From positions 1-64,000 of the forward strand of contig JASXSV010000012.1 in NCBI GenBank assembly GCA_030674915.1: a stretch of 64,000 bases of DNA. The letters run 5' to 3'. Made by a program: the position numbers and the translations under genes. The notes beneath the pieces were generated by a model. That model was not told the DNA's origin. It did not search any database and saw only the letters and a program-made list of their open reading frames with translations. This DNA is from Candidatus Endonucleibacter bathymodioli (GTDB lineage: Bacteria; Pseudomonadota; Gammaproteobacteria; Pseudomonadales; Endozoicomonadaceae). Below, one piece after another: positions 29,917-40,652 of this stretch; within the stretch, counting starts at the first letter, position 1; each line of letters opens with the position of its first letter.

Positions 29917-31022
29917 AACACCGTGGATGACGATTACTTGTCTCTTTTAAGTAGTGGGAGTTGCTGATCAATAAACAGTTATTTTACAGTGTTGTTTCTT
30001 GTAATATCGTACCTTTGATTAATTTTTTGTATCACTGAATTCAGACCATTCAGTAAGTAAGTGTTGATTCGGATATCTTTCTTTTCCGGTTAAAGATGAT
30101 CTGCCAATGTCGCTTTATCGTATTCATGGACTTAATCCTTGGCTTTAATCGATTGTGAGTAGTCCATAAGTATCATTCCATTTGGGAAGCATATCAGAAT
30201 CATGTCATTAGTGTTCGTGTGAAATACACATTGCCATGAGTGGTATGGTTTAGTGAAGTATATTTTACAGCCTAATGGTTGATACTTGCGTGGTCGGCAA
30301 ACTCGCCACCGTTATTGAGCGTTTCGTATTTTTTAAGTCATTATGATGCTTATTATGGCATTTAATGCCAAGGTATCGGTTTTCTGCACTGTTTCTGGTT
30401 CTTTTAGCTGATTTCCCCCCCCCCTATCCTGCATAAGATGGTTGCTGGATATCATAGGGAGCTAACAGCTTAGTGCTTTACGAATGAATGGGTAATTTAC
30501 ATATTTGTGAGATTTCCATGAATTTTCCTTAAGGAGCCTCTGATTAAAGCCACTTTCGTAATCCCAGCGGAGGCGTGGGTCCAGCAAAATCAATACCTTA
30601 TAGATTTCTTCCTGTGCAAGAATAACCTTGTTCAGAGCTTCCTTAAGTGTAAGACGACTTCTGACCTTTACTTTAGGATGATGTATGCTTACTATCCATG
30701 CTGTATTAAATGAGAGATACAAAAAGTATATGTGCCACCTTAGAATTCTAAAATATGGATAGAGGGACGGTAGTGTGGATTCATGTGTAGCAATCTATCT
30801 TTAAATACGCTATCCTCACCGACTATAAAGCATGCTATTAATACCATAGCGGTGCTCACATGGATATGTATCTGCAGTATTATTAATCGTATTTTTGGTA
30901 TTTTGTAATCGGTGTTGGTTGGCCTGTGGGATGATGATGGTGGGAATAGGGATAAAAAAGGAAAAATTAATGTCCATCTATCTAATTGTGGTAAATTGCT
31001 ATTTTATATATAGGCGCGAGGT
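29917..31022. other. Intergenic region of 1.1 kb, no supported gene
   Basis: No family was recognised in six frames. It includes a run of ten C at 30415-30424. It also includes a minus-strand open frame at 30462-30722 that I do not consider a gene. The upstream region of the ankyrin gene at 31023 lies at its right edge. Confidence 0.4.
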
Positions 31023-32261
31023 ATGAATTTAACTGTGAAAAAAGTTATTATTTTATTTCTATTGTTTCCAATGAGCACATTGGTGACGGCAGGTATAGAC
31101 GATATATTTGACATGATCTTTAATGCTATTAACGATGAATCTGACAGTGAATTTAGCATATTATGGGAACAAATAAGCCGGGAGGATAAAAACATAATTG
31201 TTCAATTACATGGTCGTCAAGACTTTAACGGTAATTCATTATTACATATTGCATGCAGCAAAGGACGGATTGAAATAGTCAATATATTATTATCTTATGG
31301 AGCAGATATTAATGCATGTGATTGTCATGGAGACACGCCTCTTTTTCTGAGTGTTATAGTCAATGATTGGAATATGTTTAAACTATTGATTAGTAAGAAT
31401 GCAGACGTTAATGTTCAAAACACTAATGGACAAACAGCTCTGCATTGTGCAGTTAATGCTAGCATGTTAAAATACGCCAAATCTCTATTGGATAGAGGTG
31501 CTAATATCAATAAAACAAACAATAAGCAAAAGACCGCAATTCATCTGGCTTCTGTTTGCTCTTCTGACTATATTCTTCCTCTTGTCTTGGGAAGCACTCA
31601 ACTCCCTGATCTTGATCTCTTAGATATTGACCAATGTACAGCGCTTCACCGTGCAACAATGCTACATAAGGTACATAACGTATCGAGGTTATTGAATAGT
31701 GGTGCAGATGTTAATGTTAGAAATAAGAATGGTCTTACTGCACTGCACCTAGCGCTTAGACCTAAATATTTAACTAGCAGCAAGTCAAACTATAGCCCGC
31801 TGCCAGAACAGGTGATTATTGCTGAATTAGTGAATCATAATGCAAATATTAATACAGTAGATTATAATGGGTTTACGCCACTTCATATTGCTGCATGTTA
31901 TCATACGCCCATAATTTTAAATATTTTATTGGACCATGATGCGGATATTAGTGCAAAAAACAACATCGGACATACGGTGCTTCATTCTGCTATGCGGCAT
32001 GGAAGGGCTGATAATGTAGGTTTTTTTTTGCAAAACTCAAAGATTAAAAAATTTGGCATTAAATTATTTTTTGAACTGATTTCATTTTCTGTTACGCATC
32101 ATTACAATGAAGAATGCATTAAGTTGTTGTTGTCTTTTTTGAGGAGACATCACGACATAAATACGATTCATGCTAATCTAAAAAAGATATGTTATAGTAT
32201 GGAAGAAAAAGATTTTTTGTATGTAAAGAGTTTTTTTAGTATTCTCGAGACAGCCTTATAA
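31023..32261 (+). CDS. Exported ankyrin-repeat protein
   Basis: The protein has 412 residues. A clear Sec signal peptide (VIILFLLFPMSTLVTA, cleavage likely after residue 23) is followed by a short acidic stretch and about eight ankyrin repeats (residues ~69-340). Examples are 'GNSLLHIACSKGRIEIVNIL', 'GQTALHCAV' and 'GFTPLHIAACYHTPIILNIL', with typical 'GADINA..' turns. Repeats 4 and 6 are irregular. The last ~70 residues are not repeat-like. GAGG lies just before the ATG. The export signal and the repeats suggest a secreted protein-binding effector, though periplasmic ankyrin proteins also exist. Confidence 0.87.
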   Translation: MNLTVKKVIILFLLFPMSTLVTAGIDDIFDMIFNAINDESDSEFSILWEQISREDKNIIVQLHGRQDFNGNSLLHIACSKGRIEIVNILLSYGADINACDCHGDTPLFLSVIVNDWNMFKLLISKNADVNVQNTNGQTALHCAVNASMLKYAKSLLDRGANINKTNNKQKTAIHLASVCSSDYILPLVLGSTQLPDLDLLDIDQCTALHRATMLHKVHNVSRLLNSGADVNVRNKNGLTALHLALRPKYLTSSKSNYSPLPEQVIIAELVNHNANINTVDYNGFTPLHIAACYHTPIILNILLDHDADISAKNNIGHTVLHSAMRHGRADNVGFFLQNSKIKKFGIKLFFELISFSVTHHYNEECIKLLLSFLRRHHDINTIHANLKKICYSMEEKDFLYVKSFFSILETAL

Positions 32262-32691
32262 TAATAGATGGCAGCGGCAATATACTAGAGAGTTATCCTG
32301 ACCATAATAAGCGGCATAGGTATTAGAGATGAGTTAAATAAGGACAACTAAATGTTTGCTGCTAATCGTGTGCCTCTTATGAGATATAATATAGTGATGA
32401 GTACATTTAAAGTTTCGCGGATTTAAGACGTAGTGCGACATCTCTCGATTATTCCGCTAAACACAGAGCATCGTAAATGGCATTGGGAGGTTGTTAGCTG
32501 ACTCCCTGACTCCCTGACTCCCTGACCCCCTGATGCCAGTGGATCACTGGGGGGTCTTCTCGTCTATTCATACCTTCAATGGTAACTGGTATCTTTGTTA
32601 GTATTACCAACAAACTTGTTAGTGTTTTTTAATAATTTAAGAGAGATAATCTGTTCTATAGGCACAATCATATACATTAGGAGAAATACTT
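32262..32691. other. Intergenic region with octamer repeat
   Basis: No gene is seen here. It holds the octanucleotide repeat at 32498-32529 and, next to it, a small CCAGT/ACTGG hairpin. Confidence 0.45.
32498..32529. repeat. Octanucleotide tandem repeat, (CTGACTCC)x4
   Basis: Three perfect copies of CTGACTCC, a fourth with one change (CTGACCCC) and a degenerate fifth (CTGATGCC, to 32537). It lies about 160 bp upstream of the gene at 32692. Confidence 0.88.
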
Positions 32692-33159
32692 ATGTTAAAC
32701 CATATTAGTTTAAACGCAACAAATAATACCCATACTCTAGGCGATGTCACTAAGAAAGAGTGTTTTCCACTAAAAAAATTCGGGCGCCGGGTCATCTCGC
32801 AGTTAAATAAGATTGCGATTAAAATAAATGGATGCAAGAATCAAGCGAAACACATGTCTAAAGGTTTCAAGGGGGTGATTGTCTGTGTTAAAAATTCAGT
32901 ACATGCTCAGGTCAGTTCTATTCTTCCACGGCTATCTAGTTTTTCACGTTTAGTTGGTATTAAACATACTTCCGAGAAGACTGATTTAGACTATATAGGT
33001 AAACGAAAGAGCAAATTATCCAGAGTGGCGCGCGCATTAACTAGTAGAGCTATGAGTATTTTTACGATATATAAAAAGGGCAATAAAACAACAGAAGAGC
33101 AGAGCAACAGAGCAGCAGAGCAACAGAGCAACAAAGTATCAGTATCGCAACAACAATAG
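32692..33159 (+). CDS. Small basic orphan protein with Gln/Ser-rich tail
   Basis: The protein has 155 residues, no recognised family and no signal peptide. It is strongly basic, with many Lys/Arg clusters such as 'GKRKSKLSR'. The C-terminal 30 residues are a Glu/Gln/Asn/Ser-rich tail built from a short imperfect DNA repeat (AGAGCAACAG-like). AGGAG eight bases before the ATG supports translation. The charge could mean nucleic-acid binding; this is a guess. Confidence 0.55.
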   Translation: MLNHISLNATNNTHTLGDVTKKECFPLKKFGRRVISQLNKIAIKINGCKNQAKHMSKGFKGVIVCVKNSVHAQVSSILPRLSSFSRLVGIKHTSEKTDLDYIGKRKSKLSRVARALTSRAMSIFTIYKKGNKTTEEQSNRAAEQQSNKVSVSQQQ

Positions 33160-34014
33160 AGTAGTTGGGAAAAAATAGCAGTGATTGCTGGGATTAATAC
33201 TGCTAATTAGTTATGAACAGAGTGTAGTTTGTGTATTTTAATATAAATTAATATATTTTTCCACATGCTACATTCTGTATCTCAATAAATAGTAAATTTG
33301 GAAAGCATAATTTCAACAGACATTACTCAATGCATAGTAAAGCAAAGTATCATAGAAGTGTGTTTTGCCAATGAAACCTAAATAAAATCCCACTTACAAA
33401 AGTTTAGATGTTTCCTGAATCAATACAGTGTAGTGTTCGCGCATGGGAGCTCATGAATATCATATTAATTTGTTGTGTACACCTAAATCCAGGGACGGCA
33501 TTGGTAAAATGGTACAGTCTTTAGGTAGGATGTAGTCGAATATTACAATTATACTTATTAGCATACTGGTGTACTTTGAAGAGGTAATATAAAATATCCG
33601 TCATACAGTCTGAGCATTATTTACGCAGAGCTTATAATAAATCATACTCTGACCTATTTATTGTGGCATAATCATTTCATATATTATGGGTGAGTAGGAA
33701 GAACTTTTTAAAAACCCTAGCAAATACCGGCTATATTAGGATGCACTCTTTTTTAATATACGGTCATGGAAGGCGTTATATGATAAGGGGAATTAGGTAT
33801 AATAATTAATTAGATGCAAGCTTAATTATATGACTGCATATTCTTCAGGAAAATTATTAGTTCGCAATATTTATTTGTTGAAATCTTGCAATATATCAGT
33901 AGCTATTATTTATGTGTTTCACTTTATAAAAAAGTTGGAAAGAAGTAAAGTAAGGTGTGTCATGGAAGCAAACTATAAAAATAGTCAGTAATAATTTAAA
34001 ATATAAAAGAAAGA
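33160..34014. other. AT-rich intergenic region, nothing recognised
   Basis: About 850 bp, visibly AT-rich, no open frame of note and no mobile-element remnant that I can identify. It presumably contains the promoter of the RND operon. Confidence 0.4.
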
Positions 34015-35490
34015 GTGAGTGCGGAAATGAATTTAGAATACTTGGTTAAATATTTAATTAAGGATATGAGGTGGTTGCAAAGCCGTATTGTTTTGCCTAT
34101 TCTGGTTTTTTGTGGTGTTTTAATATTAGTTATTATTGTTAAATTACAGCCAGACATGCAGCATGAACCATTACCTACTTTAGCTATGTCTGTTAATTAC
34201 ATGGAAGTTACTGAACATGATGTTGAGGCAGAAATTATAGGTTATGGTTTAATACATCCTGATATTTCATTACAAGCTAAAGCAGAAGTGGCAGGTCTTA
34301 TTACTTATATTCATCCTAAGCTAAAAAAGGGTGAGTTTTTCACTAAAGATACCTTGTTGTTAGTTATTGACGATAAAGATTACCAAATACAAATAAAACA
34401 AGACAAAGCCGATGTTCTGGTTAATAAGGCTAATTTGCAAGAAATGACCTTAACTATTGAAAACAACAAATTAGATGTTACATTAGCATTAGAAAAGCTA
34501 ACAGTAATAAAAACAGAACATAAGCGTATGCTAACGCTGAGTAAAACAGGGGTGGTTTCTAAGTCGTCATTAAATACTGCAAAACAAAACTTATTAAAGC
34601 AAGAACAAGAGGTTCAACAGCTTAACAACAAAAAAACTACACTGCCATCGGCCTTAGATGTAATAGGAGCTAAACTTGATATATCAAAAGCTAAGTTAGA
34701 GAAAAGTGAGCGAGATTTAGAACGTACGAAAATATACATGCCCTTCAACGGTCGCATTAGCACTGTTTATACTGAGCTAAATCAGTACGTAACAGCTGGT
34801 GGTTCAGATGCTGGCCAGTTATTTGATGCGTTTAGTCTCAATAAAATGATAATTAATGCTCAATTCCCATTAAAACAATTTAGAAGATTTGCAAGAGACT
34901 TTAATCTGTCTTCGGTTTTTGGAGATAACGAATTTTTTGGTATGCAACAATTGTTAGAGTCTTTAGAGTTAACTGCTATCATAAAAGACCCAAGTCAAAA
35001 GTTTGGTATATGGCAGGCCAAAGTAGAGCGTTTTAGCGACAACCTTGATTCTAAAAGTAGAACGGTAGGTATTGTGGTTAGCGTAAGTGATAGCTATCAA
35101 TCAGTAAAGATAGGAGTTAAACCGCCTTTGCTAGAAGGAATGTACATGAAGGTAGTGCTAGCTGGTAAAGAAAAAAGAGTGTTGGTGCTTCCTAGATTTT
35201 CTCTTCATGGCCAACAAGTATACACTATTAATAAAAAGAACCAGTTACAACGAAAAACACTGCGTGACTTACAATACCATGGAGAACTTGTATTATTAGA
35301 ACCATCTAGACGGCAAGTAATTAATGCTTATGATAAGATAATAACGTCTGATGTATTCCCAGCTATTAATGGTATGGATGTTATTCCAGTGATGGATGAA
35401 AGTACAAATAGTAAAATGAAGCAATGGCTAAATTTGCCTGTGATAGACAGCCTTAATGAAAAAGAATCTGTTGTTGAGGATGAATTATGA
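34015..35490 (+). CDS. RND efflux periplasmic adaptor (membrane fusion protein)
   Basis: The protein has 491 residues and one N-terminal membrane anchor (residues ~25-43). A biotinyl-lipoyl-like half follows ('AEVAGLITYIHPKLKKGEFF', ~92-111), then a long alpha-helical hairpin (~130-230), the second lipoyl half ('MPFNGRISTVYTELNQYV') and beta-barrel domains. This is the HlyD/AcrA plan. It would link the inner-membrane pump encoded next to an outer-membrane channel. It overlaps the pump gene by four bases (ATGA), a translationally coupled pair. The start is GTG at 34015 or, equally possible, ATG at 34027. No outer-membrane partner is adjacent; the TolC-type protein at 55666 could serve. Confidence 0.87.
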   Translation: MSAEMNLEYLVKYLIKDMRWLQSRIVLPILVFCGVLILVIIVKLQPDMQHEPLPTLAMSVNYMEVTEHDVEAEIIGYGLIHPDISLQAKAEVAGLITYIHPKLKKGEFFTKDTLLLVIDDKDYQIQIKQDKADVLVNKANLQEMTLTIENNKLDVTLALEKLTVIKTEHKRMLTLSKTGVVSKSSLNTAKQNLLKQEQEVQQLNNKKTTLPSALDVIGAKLDISKAKLEKSERDLERTKIYMPFNGRISTVYTELNQYVTAGGSDAGQLFDAFSLNKMIINAQFPLKQFRRFARDFNLSSVFGDNEFFGMQQLLESLELTAIIKDPSQKFGIWQAKVERFSDNLDSKSRTVGIVVSVSDSYQSVKIGVKPPLLEGMYMKVVLAGKEKRVLVLPRFSLHGQQVYTINKKNQLQRKTLRDLQYHGELVLLEPSRRQVINAYDKIITSDVFPAINGMDVIPVMDESTNSKMKQWLNLPVIDSLNEKESVVEDEL

Positions 35491-38400
35491 TCAGGTATTT
35501 CTGTGCGCATCCAACCGCAGCCAATTTATTAATGATGGTTTTTCTTGCTCTTGGTTTAATTACCTTACCACAAATTAATAGAGAAACATTTCCTAATGTA
35601 GAAGCTTATTCAGTACAGATACAAGTACCTTATCCGGGGGCAACGTCACTCGATGTAGAACAGGGTATTTGTCTGACGTTAGAAAATGCATTAGATGGTA
35701 TTAGTTTTGTTGAAGAAAAGGTGTGTCAAGCCAGACAAAATATGGGAGTTATGACGGTTAAAATGTTCGAGCAGGGAGACTTTGCAAAGTTTTTAGATGA
35801 TGTAAATAGTGCTGTAAATAGTATAAGTGACTTCCCTAATGAAGCAGAATTAGCAACGGTAATCGAAGTCGGCAGAATACAAAATGTTATTTCAGTGGCA
35901 TTAACGGCAGATTTGCCTAGAGCAGAATTAAAAACCTTGGCAGAGCAAATAAAACAGCGTCTACTTCGACATAAAAATATTCCCATAGTTGAGATACAAG
36001 GTTTTTCAGACCGGCAAATGCTGATATCAGTATCAGACTACAATATCAAGCGTTATGGTTTGAGCTTACAAGATATTGCTGATATTGTTGGCAAACAAAA
36101 TGTTGACTTGCCTGTAGGAACGATCGAAACACACTTTCAAGAGGCGCAGTTACGTATTTCTGATGAAAGGAAAAGTGTTAGTGACTTAGCTAATATTGTT
36201 GTTCTTAGCGGTGAAAATGGCAATGATGTTTTATTAGGCGATATTGCTACAATTGCAGATACCTTTGAATTATCAGAAGATAAGATCAGCTTTAATGGTA
36301 AAGAAGCTGCAATTTTGAGAATCAGCAAAAACACAACTGATGATAGTTTAAATGTATTAGATGCGGTCAAAGAAATGTTGATAAAAGAGCAAGCCTTATT
36401 ACCCAATGGGGTAAACTTAGCGTTGACGCAAGATGCGACAAGTATTGTTAAAGACCGCATACGGTTGTTGTCCAGTAATGCATGGCAGGGTCTTATTTTG
36501 GTTTTTGCCGTGATGTGGCTATTCTTCACTTTCCGCTATTCTTTTTGGGTGGTTATGGGATTACCTGTTTCATTTCTTGTCAGTTTGTATTTATTATATT
36601 TATTTGGTATTTCCATTAATATGTTCTCTATGGTGGCGTTATTGCTCTCTTTGGGTATATTAATGGATGATGCCATTGTAATTTCTGAATCTATTGGAAG
36701 CCAAATAAAAAAGGGCTTGTCGCCACTTGACGCCTCTGTTGAAGGAACCAAGCTTGTAGCTAGGGGTGTTATTTCATCATTTCTGACAACGGCTTGTATA
36801 TTTACTGGGCTAATATTTATTGAAGGTACTCTGGGGCAAGTTTTAAAAGTTATTCCTATTGTTTTACTTAGTGTAATCAGCGTATCACTTATTGAGGCAT
36901 TTCTTATTCTTCCGCATCACTTGAATCATTCTTTAGCCAAGGTTAAAAAGGTAGAGTCTTCTCGATTTCGCCTTGTATTTGAGAGAGGATTTGACGCATT
37001 AACCGTAAAAATATCTTGTTTTGTTCAGATACTAATACAATATCGTTATGCTTTTTTAGGTAGTGTTATAGCTGTGTTTTTAATTTCAATAAGTATGTTG
37101 GCGTCGGGGATATTAAAGTTTTCTGCCTTCCCTAATATTGAAGGGGATATGGTACAAGCGCGTATTCTAATGCCTGCAGGTACATCTTTGAAGCAAACCG
37201 AAGCGGTGGTTGATAAATTACTAGAGTCGCTTGGGCAAGTCTCAGAGATATTCCAAGAAAATGAAAAACAAAAATTGATCAAAACAATAATCGTTGCATA
37301 CAACGAAAACGAAGATGCCTATGAATCTGGCCCGCACTTGGCCACCATTAAAGTTGATCTACTTACATCAGGGATACGTAACACCAGAACGCAGACTTTT
37401 ATTGATCTATGGCGTGAAAAAACTGGTATTATTGCACAATCTCACGCTATTTCATTTAAAGAGGCTGTTCTTGGGCCAAGTGGTAAGCCCATTGAAATAA
37501 GACTAAAAGGAGATGATTTTGAACTATTATCGCAAGCATCGCTTGAATTACAATCATGGCTAAGGGGGTATAGCGGAGTTGAAAATATTTTTGATGATTT
37601 ACGGCCAGGTAAGCCAGAACTTTCCATTACTCTTAAAGATGGTGCTTATTATTTAGGTATTGATGCTCAAATGATAGCGAGTCAAGTGCGTAGTGCTTTT
37701 CAGGGGGTTAAAGTATCAGAAACCAATGTTGGGTTAAATACTTTTGAGGTTACGGTAAGGTTAGATAAAGATTCTCGAAATGAATTTGCAGACTTTGATA
37801 GTTTTTCTATTGTGCATCCGAAAACCAAAGCGATCATTCCTTTATCAAGTATTGTCAATATAGAGGCTAGTAGAGGTTATGCTAGTATTAGTCGTGTTAA
37901 CAATCAACGAACCATTACCGTGTATGGTGATCTTGATATAAATAAAAACAACACGAAAAAAGTACTTGCCGATATTACTAAGAATTGGTTGCCATATTTT
38001 AATAAGACTTACCCTACGCTTTCACTGACTTTTGAAGGCGAGATTAAAAATGCAGGTACAACTCAGCTATCTATGATGAGAGCCTTTTTAATGGGGATTT
38101 TTGGCGTATTTATACTATTGTCTTTTCAGTTTAGAAGTTATGTAGAGCCTTTTGTTGTGTTGGTTGCTATACCACTTGCCATGATAGGTGTTGTTTGGGG
38201 GCATTTATTAATGGGATTGCAGTTTACAATGCCCTCAATGATGGGATTTATTTCATTAGCTGGTATTGTAGTTAATGATTCTATTTTACTGGTGGAGTTT
38301 GTTAAAAAGTGGGTAAAAACAGGTTTGTCTGTGCACCAAGCCGCCGTAAAAGCAAGTCACGATCGTTTTAGAGCTGTTTTGTTAACTTCAATAACAACCA

Positions 38401-38573
38401 TTGCAGGTATGACACCACTGTTATTTGAGACCAGCACCCAGGCACAAATACTGATTCCTTTAGTTACGAGTATAGTTTTTGGTATAGCAACATCAACATT
38501 ATTGGTGCTGTTTGTTATACCATGCCTTTACTGCGTACTAGAAGATTTTGGTTTGGCAAAAGCAAAACATTAA
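35487..38573 (+). CDS. RND-family efflux transporter (AcrB/HAE1 type)
   Basis: The protein has 1028 residues, the normal length for the family. It has the RND plan of twelve membrane helices in two sets (one near the N-terminus, five from ~332, one near 525, five from ~860) and two large periplasmic loops. TM4 holds the proton-relay Asp pair in 'LGILMDDAIVISESI'; the matching helix of the second half reads 'SLAGIVVNDSILLVEF'. It exports small molecules from periplasm or inner membrane, driven by protons. The substrate is unknown; drugs or host antimicrobial compounds are plausible. Confidence 0.92.
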   Translation: MIRYFCAHPTAANLLMMVFLALGLITLPQINRETFPNVEAYSVQIQVPYPGATSLDVEQGICLTLENALDGISFVEEKVCQARQNMGVMTVKMFEQGDFAKFLDDVNSAVNSISDFPNEAELATVIEVGRIQNVISVALTADLPRAELKTLAEQIKQRLLRHKNIPIVEIQGFSDRQMLISVSDYNIKRYGLSLQDIADIVGKQNVDLPVGTIETHFQEAQLRISDERKSVSDLANIVVLSGENGNDVLLGDIATIADTFELSEDKISFNGKEAAILRISKNTTDDSLNVLDAVKEMLIKEQALLPNGVNLALTQDATSIVKDRIRLLSSNAWQGLILVFAVMWLFFTFRYSFWVVMGLPVSFLVSLYLLYLFGISINMFSMVALLLSLGILMDDAIVISESIGSQIKKGLSPLDASVEGTKLVARGVISSFLTTACIFTGLIFIEGTLGQVLKVIPIVLLSVISVSLIEAFLILPHHLNHSLAKVKKVESSRFRLVFERGFDALTVKISCFVQILIQYRYAFLGSVIAVFLISISMLASGILKFSAFPNIEGDMVQARILMPAGTSLKQTEAVVDKLLESLGQVSEIFQENEKQKLIKTIIVAYNENEDAYESGPHLATIKVDLLTSGIRNTRTQTFIDLWREKTGIIAQSHAISFKEAVLGPSGKPIEIRLKGDDFELLSQASLELQSWLRGYSGVENIFDDLRPGKPELSITLKDGAYYLGIDAQMIASQVRSAFQGVKVSETNVGLNTFEVTVRLDKDSRNEFADFDSFSIVHPKTKAIIPLSSIVNIEASRGYASISRVNNQRTITVYGDLDINKNNTKKVLADITKNWLPYFNKTYPTLSLTFEGEIKNAGTTQLSMMRAFLMGIFGVFILLSFQFRSYVEPFVVLVAIPLAMIGVVWGHLLMGLQFTMPSMMGFISLAGIVVNDSILLVEFVKKWVKTGLSVHQAAVKASHDRFRAVLLTSITTIAGMTPLLFETSTQAQILIPLVTSIVFGIATSTLLVLFVIPCLYCVLEDFGLAKAKH

Positions 38574-38893
38574 CCGTCAATGTTAAAAATAAAAGCAATA
38601 ACTTATGCAGTCATAGAGTTATGTACTTAGTATTTATCGTCATATTGTGTTTAATCATGTGTGTGGCGGTATGGTGATAAGTCCAAGCTGGTATCATCGG
38701 TCAAGTTATAAGTTTAATGACTTGCGTGTTGCGAGTAATCTAATTGCTACATTAGCAATATTATGATTATTGAGCAATGCTTTTTCTTGTTCTGGGAAAA
38801 TGGACGTCATCAAGTATGGTAGTGGAAGTATTCATGATTGGACATCCACCCATCGCTAAATTATGGGCTAAAGGATAGGTCAACAATAAACCC
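38574..38893. other. Intergenic region, nothing recognised
   Basis: About 320 bp. A minus-strand open frame at 38767-38970 overlaps the next gene and shows no recognisable family. Confidence 0.35.
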
Positions 38894-39787
38894 ATGAGAT
38901 TTAAACTGTACTTATTGACTCTGTGTTTCATTATTATACTGATTGGAGGGTGCGTCGCACCACGCGACAATCAGGCTATTATCACCAGCCTTTCCCTGTC
39001 ACTGAATGCTCGTGCCGAAGTGCTGAATACCAGTTATTTCCCGTTGCAGACACTTCAGATGCTTTCTGGGACAAGTTCTATCCTGCGTGTTTATATCGAG
39101 GGGGATGGCCATGCGTGGGTCAATCGACGACGCCCCTCGCGGGATCCTACCCCTCGCAATTTGATGGTCTTAGAGCTGATGGGTCAAGATACCTATCCAG
39201 ATTGTGCCTATCTTGCAAGGCCATGCCAATTTGTCTGGGGTAAGCACTGTAACATTCCGGTATGGACCAGCCTTCGTTACAGTGAACCTATGGTAGATAT
39301 CCTCAACGAGGCGCTGAATCAACTTAAAGGCAAGGGACCTTATGAGAAAATTGAGCTCATCGGTTTTTCTGGGGGGGGTACGCTAGCACTGTTGCTGGCT
39401 TCAAGAAGGGATGATGTAGCCTCTGTCAGAACGGTAGCGGGTAATCTCTGCCCTTCTTTTGTCAATTGGTTTCACGGTGTAAGCCCCATGGCTGCCAGTT
39501 TGAATCCTGTGGACTTTTCAGCAAAGTTGGCAACGATACCGCAGTTGCATTTTATTGGTGGCAAGGACTCGATCATAACATCTGATGTATACGACAACTA
39601 CCGGTCATTTTTCGATACGAAGGATTGCTTGTCATGCTGTGTGAATCCAGGTGCTGGACATAATTTTGAGTGGAGTCAGGTTTGGTTAGAACTTCTTAAA
39701 ATAAAAGTCAAATGTCGCTCAAAAGATAAATTAATACCATTTCCCTTCGTTTTGCCCACCCGCGAAATAGGTCGCTCTCCGCTTTAG
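38894..39787 (+). CDS. Lipoprotein of the alpha/beta-hydrolase fold
   Basis: The protein has 297 residues with a lipoprotein signal ending in 'LIGGC' (Cys20 for lipid attachment). The catalytic triad can be placed as Ser159 in 'GFSGGG', Asp225 in 'GGKDS' and His256 in 'GAGHNFEW'. It resembles bacterial lipoproteins with an esterase-like fold facing the periplasm; substrate unknown. A cysteine-rich stretch (Cys 245, 248, 249) precedes the active His. The gene is visibly richer in G+C than the effector region and stands alone, with about 860 bp of unassigned sequence after it. The ribosome binding site is weak. Confidence 0.8.
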   Translation: MRFKLYLLTLCFIIILIGGCVAPRDNQAIITSLSLSLNARAEVLNTSYFPLQTLQMLSGTSSILRVYIEGDGHAWVNRRRPSRDPTPRNLMVLELMGQDTYPDCAYLARPCQFVWGKHCNIPVWTSLRYSEPMVDILNEALNQLKGKGPYEKIELIGFSGGGTLALLLASRRDDVASVRTVAGNLCPSFVNWFHGVSPMAASLNPVDFSAKLATIPQLHFIGGKDSIITSDVYDNYRSFFDTKDCLSCCVNPGAGHNFEWSQVWLELLKIKVKCRSKDKLIPFPFVLPTREIGRSPL

Positions 39788-40652
39788 CGTTTATATACGC
39801 ACTAGCATTGATGATGTGAAGTTGTTGACTGTTCTTACTCGTCACAATCACCCACTACTCGTAGGCTCATGCGGGATTAGTTCGTTTGTCACTTACCATA
39901 CCTTCAGTAGCAACTGGCATACAGCAGGGGTGATTTAAGAGCAAGCGGAGAAAGAAGATTACTGTATTTAGATGCGTAAGGTTTCGGTAAATTATGAGTG
40001 GAGATGCTAAGGGATAGAAGTATAGTGGTTTTGAGGCGTGGAATGGTGAGGTTTATGATTTATGAATCGCAATATGTACGGCTACTGACTTTTAAATATA
40101 TACTTGTGTTGACTTCTACTGTAGATTGATAAAGAATATTGAGCATGGTTGAGTGTGTAGGTAGGAGGCACGAGATCTAGGCTCAGTAGCTCATGAGTAA
40201 CAGGTGGTTTGGAGTGAATAACCTCTTACTTTCAAAGGGAATGAATATAGAAGTGGGAGCTTGTTCTGGACGAAGCTCATGCAACAATACTGAGCGCATG
40301 CATCAAGGGAAACGGTGTTGTTTAAAGTTCATATGTAATGTTTTGCTACGGAAAGCAGGTATGAAAGGACGAGAGTAAAGCCTAAATTTTACCTGATAAC
40401 ACCATCTGGGAAAACAGTTTTGGTCAAATGGAAGGCTCAGTGGGCACGGGTCATAGGTATTGCTGTTTCTGCATATGCGCTAGTAGACGGGCGGTAGCGT
40501 GCTTGGGTATTTAATTTCTAGCTAGTATAAGGTCTGAAAGGTTCGATGGATTATTGGGTGTGCACACATGCCGTCATTACGGTCAGATAATAATTATTAG
40601 TCTATTGCCGAGTCGCATGGTCAATGTAAGATCCCTATAGTGGAATTTGAGA
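39788..40652. other. Intergenic region of 0.86 kb, no supported gene
   Basis: A 61-codon open frame at 40193-40378 has no good ribosome binding site or recognisable family. Nothing else was identified; the autotransporter promoter should lie near its right end. Confidence 0.35.

Noticed and set aside
30462..30722. 86-codon minus-strand frame
   Set aside because: No ribosome binding site, no recognised family, and it lies in a stretch of degraded intergenic DNA.
21567..32529. Short tandem repeats as possible CRISPR arrays
   Set aside because: Units are 8 bp with no spacers and no cas genes nearby.
32692..33159. Small basic protein as an H-NS or histone-like protein
   Set aside because: The charge is suggestive, but no motif of either family is visible, so no function was assigned.
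40193..40378. 61-codon plus-strand frame
   Set aside because: Cys-rich but without a ribosome binding site, family or conserved motif; likely chance.
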